From NCBI GenBank assembly GCA_902786265.1, contig CADACE010000020.1:2428-66427 (forward strand): 64,000 nucleotides of DNA, in the 5' to 3' direction. The DNA is from an uncultured Chloroflexota bacterium. GTDB taxonomy: Bacteria > Chloroflexota > Anaerolineae > Anaerolineales > Anaerolineaceae. Each line of letters opens with the position of its first letter. The stretch's first letter is position 1. Below the pieces are notes generated by a model that was not told where the DNA came from, ran no database searches, and saw nothing but the letters and a program-made list of their open reading frames with translations. This document shows, one piece after another, positions 59,751-64,000 of the stretch. The translations under genes and the position numbers were made by a program.

Positions 59751-61319
59751 ATGAACACGCTTGATTGGTCCTCTGTAACAATTGATGAAAATGACCTTGA
59801 CCTTTTTTACAATATGCTACTGGAAAAGGAAACACCAATGACCCCGCTGCAGCTGGCTGAGGCATTGATTTCAAATCGTATCAAGGCATTTAAAAAATCC
59901 GGAAAAGAAGAAATGGTAAAGAATGATCATTATTACCGCCCCGGAAATAATTATGCGGCAGGGGATGAAATAGAATTTCCGCTGGATGGCGGCGCCAAAG
60001 GCGTTGTTCAATCGGTAAGGGAAGGAATTAATCCGGCCCTCGGAACGTTTTCCGTCATTACAGTTGCTTTTCCGGATGGTTCACAGAAAGAGTTCGCCTC
60101 CGGTCTGGCTTCTCATAAATTGAATAAATATAATTATGATCATCCCGATGAAAATCTTACCGATCCGGATTATGTATATAAAAAATTCGGCCGTAAGATC
60201 GGGCGGAAAATTGCCGCGCTGCTTTCTGAAAATGAAGACCTTGTGCGCATAGGCAGCTTCTGGTTCCCCCATGCATTGCTTACCGATGTGAATCCGGGAT
60301 ACCTGAATCTGGCAGAAGCAGTACTGGAGATGGAAGAAGGCCGTCCGCTGCATACGGAAGAGATCCTCGAACAGATCGAATATCCGATGGATTCCAACCC
60401 GGAGCTGACCGTTTTTTCATTCAATTATGCCATGCAGAATGATCCGCGTTTCGGCGAAGTCGGTCCTGTGAATGTCGTTCTCTGGACGCTCAAGGAAATG
60501 CAGCCCGAAGACGTACGGAAAACACCTTTGACTTTGAAGTTCAATGAAGATCTGCTCCGTTATGAAGCCGAGTTTGATGAGGATGAGATCCCCGATATCA
60601 ACATCCAGGATGAGCTTGAAAAGGATCAGCTTATTGAACCGCAGGATACGGTTGATTCCTGCCGTGTATGCATCTCTTATCCGCACTGGAAAGCAGGTAC
60701 GCTGCCGCTGGTCGGTGCGCTGCAGTCGATTTTCCCGACAGCAAATGAGACCGATAACGTTGTTTTCAATTTCCGTGACAAAAAGACGGGTGAGACATTT
60801 ATCGGCTGGGTGATCCTTTCCAAAAATTATGTATGCGGTCTGAAACCATGGTACCGTGCCAATGGCATTATTCCGGGAAGCATTTTCAAAATCAATCGGA
60901 CTGATGACTCAAGCGTGATCGAGCTAGAATTGATCCCGCCGCGTTCAGGTAAAGACTGGATCCGGTCATTCAATCTGGATGACAAAAATCATTTTTCCTT
61001 TGTCACCAGCCAGCATAAAATTTCGACGGAATTTGATGAACGGATGGCAGTATACGTTGAAAATTCTCCGCAGCTGGATACTTTTTGGGAAGCCAATAAC
61101 CGGAAAGAATCCAATGTTGTCCGCCAGATCGAACTGGTATTCCGGGAATTGTCAAAAGATAATCCGCAGGGCATCATTCATTTCAACGAAATTTACGCGG
61201 CGATCAACATGCTGCGAAGGGTCCCTCCCCGGCTGCTTTACGCGATCCTGCTGAAGGAAGAATCGATCCAGCGCATTGATCAGATGTATTTCAAGTTAGC
61301 TAATAAGGATGAGGAATAA
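59751..61319 (+). CDS. Unknown cytoplasmic protein, large partner of a two-gene unit
   Basis: 522 residues without signal or membrane helices. An N-terminal part (about 1-75) resembles a winged-helix/HARE-type segment (ETPMTPLQLAEALISNRIKA); a beta-rich region at 60-120 (DEIEFPLDGGAKGVVQSV) recalls an SH3/KOW-like barrel; the C-terminal two thirds is not recognised, with an acidic EAEFDEDEIPDINIQDELEK segment. This could be a nucleic-acid or chromatin-associated protein. AAAGGAAA precedes the ATG. The small gene after it starts 1 base past its stop. Confidence 0.75.
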   Translation: MNTLDWSSVTIDENDLDLFYNMLLEKETPMTPLQLAEALISNRIKAFKKSGKEEMVKNDHYYRPGNNYAAGDEIEFPLDGGAKGVVQSVREGINPALGTFSVITVAFPDGSQKEFASGLASHKLNKYNYDHPDENLTDPDYVYKKFGRKIGRKIAALLSENEDLVRIGSFWFPHALLTDVNPGYLNLAEAVLEMEEGRPLHTEEILEQIEYPMDSNPELTVFSFNYAMQNDPRFGEVGPVNVVLWTLKEMQPEDVRKTPLTLKFNEDLLRYEAEFDEDEIPDINIQDELEKDQLIEPQDTVDSCRVCISYPHWKAGTLPLVGALQSIFPTANETDNVVFNFRDKKTGETFIGWVILSKNYVCGLKPWYRANGIIPGSIFKINRTDDSSVIELELIPPRSGKDWIRSFNLDDKNHFSFVTSQHKISTEFDERMAVYVENSPQLDTFWEANNRKESNVVRQIELVFRELSKDNPQGIIHFNEIYAAINMLRRVPPRLLYAILLKEESIQRIDQMYFKLANKDEE

Positions 61320-61320
61320 A

Positions 61321-61752
61321 ATGGCTGAGACAGAAAAGAAACCTGTTTATACTAAAGTTACCATCGATACGCCTCTTTATATCGATTTTGAATTTTGGAA
61401 ATCCAAAGAGCAGAACTGGCGTACTCTTCTGAGCGGGTACCTTTGTGAAGAGCATTATCAGCAATTCAAGGATGCCGGTGAAGGTGTTGAGATCATTGAC
61501 GTGGTCGATCCGGAAACAGGCGAGGTTTCAAGGAAAGATGTCCTTATTGACTGCCTGTTTTCCCACTGTGCCAGACAAAATGGTTTTGTTCCGGAAAACG
61601 GCCCGCTGACGGACAGTATTTTCCGTGTATTTCTTTCACGTGACAATCAGCCTCTTAGTTCGGCTGAACTTGGTGAGATCCTGAATAAAAATCCGAATAC
61701 GATCCTCAAGACGCTGACATCGAGAGTTTACCGGGGCATACGCCCGGCGTAA
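61321..61752 (+). CDS. Unknown small protein, possible winged-helix partner
   Basis: 143 residues from ATG 61321, which follows GATGAGG; an in-frame ATG at 61309 overlaps the previous gene. The N-terminal VTIDTPLYIDFEFWKSKEQN is beta-rich; the C-terminal SSAELGEILNKNPNTILKTL resembles a helix-turn-helix. Start-stop distance to the previous gene is one base, so translation is coupled and the two products probably act together. No family was recognised. Confidence 0.72.
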   Translation: MAETEKKPVYTKVTIDTPLYIDFEFWKSKEQNWRTLLSGYLCEEHYQQFKDAGEGVEIIDVVDPETGEVSRKDVLIDCLFSHCARQNGFVPENGPLTDSIFRVFLSRDNQPLSSAELGEILNKNPNTILKTLTSRVYRGIRPA

Positions 61753-61761
61753 TGAATTCTG

Positions 61762-61797
61762 AGGGACGGCTCGTGAAGCGGGCTGTCCCTTTTTTTG
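61762..61797 (+). terminator. Terminator of the unknown two-gene unit
   Basis: AGGGACGGC pairs with GGCTGTCCCT (one G-T pair), loop near TGAAGC, seven T's after it. Confidence 0.8.
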
Positions 61798-61853
61798 TCC
61801 GGTAAATAATTATTGATATTGAATTTTAGATAATCAGAATTGTTTCAGAAATA

Positions 61854-61884
61854 AAAAAACCGGTTCACAAACGAACCGGTTTTT
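61854..61884. terminator. Terminator of the MsmK/UgpC-type gene
   Basis: Perfect AAAAACCGGTTC / GAACCGGTTTTT with a 6-base loop; A- and T-runs on both sides make it bidirectional. It ends the minus-strand ATPase transcript. Confidence 0.85.
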
Positions 61885-61903
61885 CCATTATTACAGATCA
61901 GGA

Positions 61904-63016
61904 TCAGCGGACAGCGACCGGGTTGTCGGCATCCAGAGACGGATCGAAGACATGGAAGTTGGTCATATCCATGGTCAGTTCGACTTCGTCGCCAACCTTG
62001 TAGCGGCTGCGGGGATCGACACGCGCAACAAACTGGGTAGAACCATTGAGGGCGTAGACGAAGATTTCATTACCCATCAATTCGGTGACATCGACCTTGG
62101 CCTTGATCGGGGCTTTAATGATGCCGGCCGGGCAGTACTGCGGGTTGTGGATGTTTTCCGGGCGGATACCGAAGATGATGTCCTTCATGTGCATGTTCAT
62201 GTAGGCCTTCTTGCGTTCTTCCGGAATTTCTGCGCAGAAGTCATCGTTGAAGACATAAGCTTTGTCGCCATCGACCTTGATCTTCGCATTGAAGAAGTTC
62301 ATGGACGGGGAACCGATGAAGCCGGCAACGAAGAGGTTGGCAGGATAATCATACAGTGTCTGCGGAGTATCCAGCTGCTGGACATAACCCTTGTTCATGA
62401 CAGCGATACGATCGGCCATGGTCATGGCTTCCACCTGGTCATGGGTAACGTAGATGAAGGTTGTCTGAACTTTCTGATGCAGCTTGGAAATTTCAGAACG
62501 GGTCTGGACTCTCAGTTTCGCATCCAGGTTGGAGAGCGGTTCATCGAAGAGGAAGACCTGAGGAGTACGGACGATAGCACGGCCAAGGGCAACACGCTGG
62601 CGCTGGCCACCGGACAGTTCGCGCGGGCGGCGCTGGAGCAGACGTTCGAGGCCCAGAGATTCGGCAGCGGCTTTCACCTTGCGGTCGATTTCTTCTTTCG
62701 GGGTCTTGCGGAGCTTCAGACCAAAGGCCATGTTATCATACACGGTCATGTGCGGGTACAGAGCGTAGGATTGGAATACCATGGCAATGTCACGATCTTT
62801 CGGAGCGACATCGTTCACGACACGATCACCGATGCGGATTTCGCCTTCGGTAACTTCTTCCAAACCAGCCAGACAACGCAGCGCGGTGGATTTACCGCAG
62901 CCGGACGGGCCGACCAATACCAAAAATTCTTTGTCTTTGATCGGAATATTGATGTCTTTCAAAACTTCAACATCACCAAATCGTTTAACTACATGGTCAT
63001 AAGTGACACTTGCCAT
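61904..63016 (-). CDS. Monocistronic sugar ABC ATPase (MsmK/UgpC type)
   Basis: 370 residues, the full length of MalK-type ATPases. Walker [11 protein letters not shown]-loop [14 protein letters not shown], signature [17 protein letters not shown], Walker [16 protein letters not shown]-loop [10 protein letters not shown], then a full TOBE regulatory domain ([24 protein letters not shown]). No permease or binding-protein gene is adjacent, so it likely energises several importers, as MsmX/MsmK do; the ATPase-less LplBCA set at 26810 is an obvious client. Codons are strongly biased, indicating high expression. GGAGG precedes the ATG. Confidence 0.94.
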   Translation of the reverse strand: MASVTYDHVVKRFGDVEVLKDINIPIKDKEFLVLVGPSGCGKSTALRCLAGLEEVTEGEIRIGDRVVNDVAPKDRDIAMVFQSYALYPHMTVYDNMAFGLKLRKTPKEEIDRKVKAAAESLGLERLLQRRPRELSGGQRQRVALGRAIVRTPQVFLFDEPLSNLDAKLRVQTRSEISKLHQKVQTTFIYVTHDQVEAMTMADRIAVMNKGYVQQLDTPQTLYDYPANLFVAGFIGSPSMNFFNAKIKVDGDKAYVFNDDFCAEIPEERKKAYMNMHMKDIIFGIRPENIHNPQYCPAGIIKAPIKAKVDVTELMGNEIFVYALNGSTQFVARVDPRSRYKVGDEVELTMDMTNFHVFDPSLDADNPVAVR

Positions 63017-63054
63017 AAATACAATCCTCCATTTCGGTAGTGTATAGTGACTCC

Positions 63055-63063
63055 ATTATAACA
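63055..63063 (-). promoter_or_regulatory. Extended -10 promoter of the orphan ATPase gene
   Basis: On the minus strand TGTTATAAT, a TGN plus perfect TATAAT, about 40 bases before the ATG. No good -35 hexamer is seen at 17-18 bases, consistent with an extended -10 promoter. Confidence 0.6.
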
Positions 63064-63253
63064 TTAATTTGAAAAATCTTAAGAAATAAATCAACATATT
63101 ATTGAAAAACTCATAATCAATTACATATGTAATATATTATTTGTTACAAATTGTATGTTTTTGAATGGATTAATCTTTATAATAAAATCCGGGATTTCTA
63201 ATTAGTCTCTCATATGAAGGATAATTCAGTATAATAGAATTCAGAGGCACAGC

Positions 63254-63814
63254 ATGACAGAACTGGAAAAAATGAAAAGGGCGAAAATGTATCTGGATAA
63301 AATGGCTATGGGTATAGATCCCATATCAGGTTTGCAGATTCCTGAAAATGATACATTGAATAATGTTCGAATCATACGCTGTCTGATGTATGTCTCTGAA
63401 GTATTGGGCAAAGTGATAAGTAATGATGGCATAATACAACCTCCTCACAAGTCAAGATTTTATATTTCACAGGAAGAACTGAACGCTTTCTTTTTTTCAG
63501 AAACTCCGATCCCGGTCAGCGAAATTACAAACCGAATTAATCAATTGATCGATATAAATCTCATGACAAAGCTCAGCCATCAAAAGATCACAAAATATTT
63601 GTTATCAGAAGGATATCTTGAAGAAATTGAAACGCTGAACGGGAAGAAAAGAAAAAAGCCGACCCGAAAAGGCGAAGAAACAGGGATCTCTTCAGAAGTG
63701 AGAGTCGGTATGTATGGCCCATATGAAGTTGTTCTCTATGATGCTGCCGCTCAGCATTTTATTATTGATCATATGCAGGAAATATTGAAATACAATGATG
63801 AAAAAATTGACTGA
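63254..63814 (+). CDS. Conserved protein of unknown function
   Basis: 186 residues, soluble. It begins ELEKMKRAKMYLDKMAMGID, continues with NNVRIIRCLMYVSEVLGK and YISQEELNAFFFSETPIPVS, then a basic KKRKKPTRKGEETGI stretch. From memory, similar proteins of about this length are common in Bacillota and relatives, annotated only as hypothetical; a winged-helix role has been suggested for the middle segment but is not proven. AGAGG precedes the ATG. A TATAAT at 63230-63235 is a likely -10 box. It overlaps the next gene by 20 bases. Confidence 0.8.
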   Translation: MTELEKMKRAKMYLDKMAMGIDPISGLQIPENDTLNNVRIIRCLMYVSEVLGKVISNDGIIQPPHKSRFYISQEELNAFFFSETPIPVSEITNRINQLIDINLMTKLSHQKITKYLLSEGYLEEIETLNGKKRKKPTRKGEETGISSEVRVGMYGPYEVVLYDAAAQHFIIDHMQEILKYNDEKID

Positions 63815-64000
63815 ATCGTCTGTTCATCCGGAAAATATAAAACTGATCGTTTTTGACGTGGACGGTACGCTTGCCGAAACTGATGATTATTATATTGAAA
63901 AAACTTCAGTGCTGGCGCATAAGCTGATGCCTTTTATTCCTGCCGAAAAATTCGAAAAAATCAACCGCCCTGTGATAATGGCTGGGGAGACGGTTCTGCA
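63795..64000 (+). CDS. HAD-superfamily hydrolase, N-terminal part (3' end outside window)
   Basis: The frame opens with tandem ATGs at 63795 and 63798 and runs off the end. The sequence KLIVFDVDGTLAETDDYYI carries the DxDGT catalytic motif I of haloacid dehalogenase hydrolases, with the nucleophile aspartate, so it is probably a phosphatase or phosphoglucomutase-like enzyme. It overlaps the previous gene by 20 bases, indicating translational coupling. The cap type and substrate cannot be judged because the rest is missing. Confidence 0.8.
   Translation, partial: MMKKLTESSVHPENIKLIVFDVDGTLAETDDYYIEKTSVLAHKLMPFIPAEKFEKINRPVIMAGETVL

Overview
The window looks like chromosomal DNA of a monoderm, saccharolytic, probably anaerobic bacterium. 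Predicted lipoproteins carry lipoboxes, exported proteins carry ordinary signal peptides, and nothing points to an outer membrane. Thr/Pro-rich stalks of the PTNTPRPT type, a membrane pyrophosphatase, many carbohydrate ABC transporters and CxxC-headed Ser/Thr kinases fit Anaerolineae (Chloroflexota) best in my judgement; a clostridial Bacillota host is the main alternative. No rRNA or tRNA gene was recognised, so the assignment is soft. No phage, CRISPR array or intact insertion sequence was seen.

Layout. 1-948: end of a TPR protein and a GyrI-like effector-binding protein. 1575-9239 (minus): a sugar catabolic operon with Fe-S aldo/keto reductase, iron-sulfur-type flavoprotein, FucI/AraI-like isomerase, FGGY kinase, Zn-dehydrogenase, Gfo/Idh/MocA oxidoreductase and DeoC aldolase, facing a DeoR-type regulator across a promoter region that holds a perfect 10-3-10 palindrome. 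10428-15837: alpha/beta hydrolase, AI-2E-type permease, EamA transporter, PhnP-like metallohydrolase, phosphodiesterase and a small membrane protein. 15901-23019: a MalFGK-type ABC transporter with two tandem paralogous binding proteins, each with its own promoter, facing a second DeoR regulator. 23103-26298: membrane proteins, a YesL-type protein and a LacI-type regulator. 26810-32176: an LplBCA-type sugar importer without its own ATPase, then a cytoplasmic GH32 beta-fructosidase.

32546-47683 is the most unusual region. It is a compact Ser/Thr phosphosignalling island: two PP2C phosphatases, two zinc-ribbon-headed eukaryotic-type kinases, and five intact FHA-type proteins fused to different modules (extracellular trypsin-like protease, VWA domain, zinc ribbon, and two DUF805 membrane domains), plus a decayed FHA paralogue, a cytoplasmic glycerophosphodiesterase and a GT39-like glycosyltransferase with a ricin-like tail. 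The second kinase has an extracellular stalk of 16-residue repeats capped by a DUF6273 domain. The inferred scheme is that outside or membrane modules carry cytoplasmic FHA readers for threonines phosphorylated by the kinases and reset by the phosphatases.

47793-63814 is mostly housekeeping: a B12-type uptake set (BtuF/BtuD/BtuC-like) with cobT, xpt, small envelope proteins, a proton-pumping pyrophosphatase (hppA), a DUF4349 lipoprotein, a LysM-M23 cell wall hydrolase, a pair of unknown cytoplasmic proteins, and a monocistronic MsmK/UgpC-type ATPase that could power ATPase-less importers. The window ends inside a HAD-family gene. Several gaps in the left half hold degenerate short tandem words or REP-like dyads, one of which supplies the last codons of the FGGY kinase.
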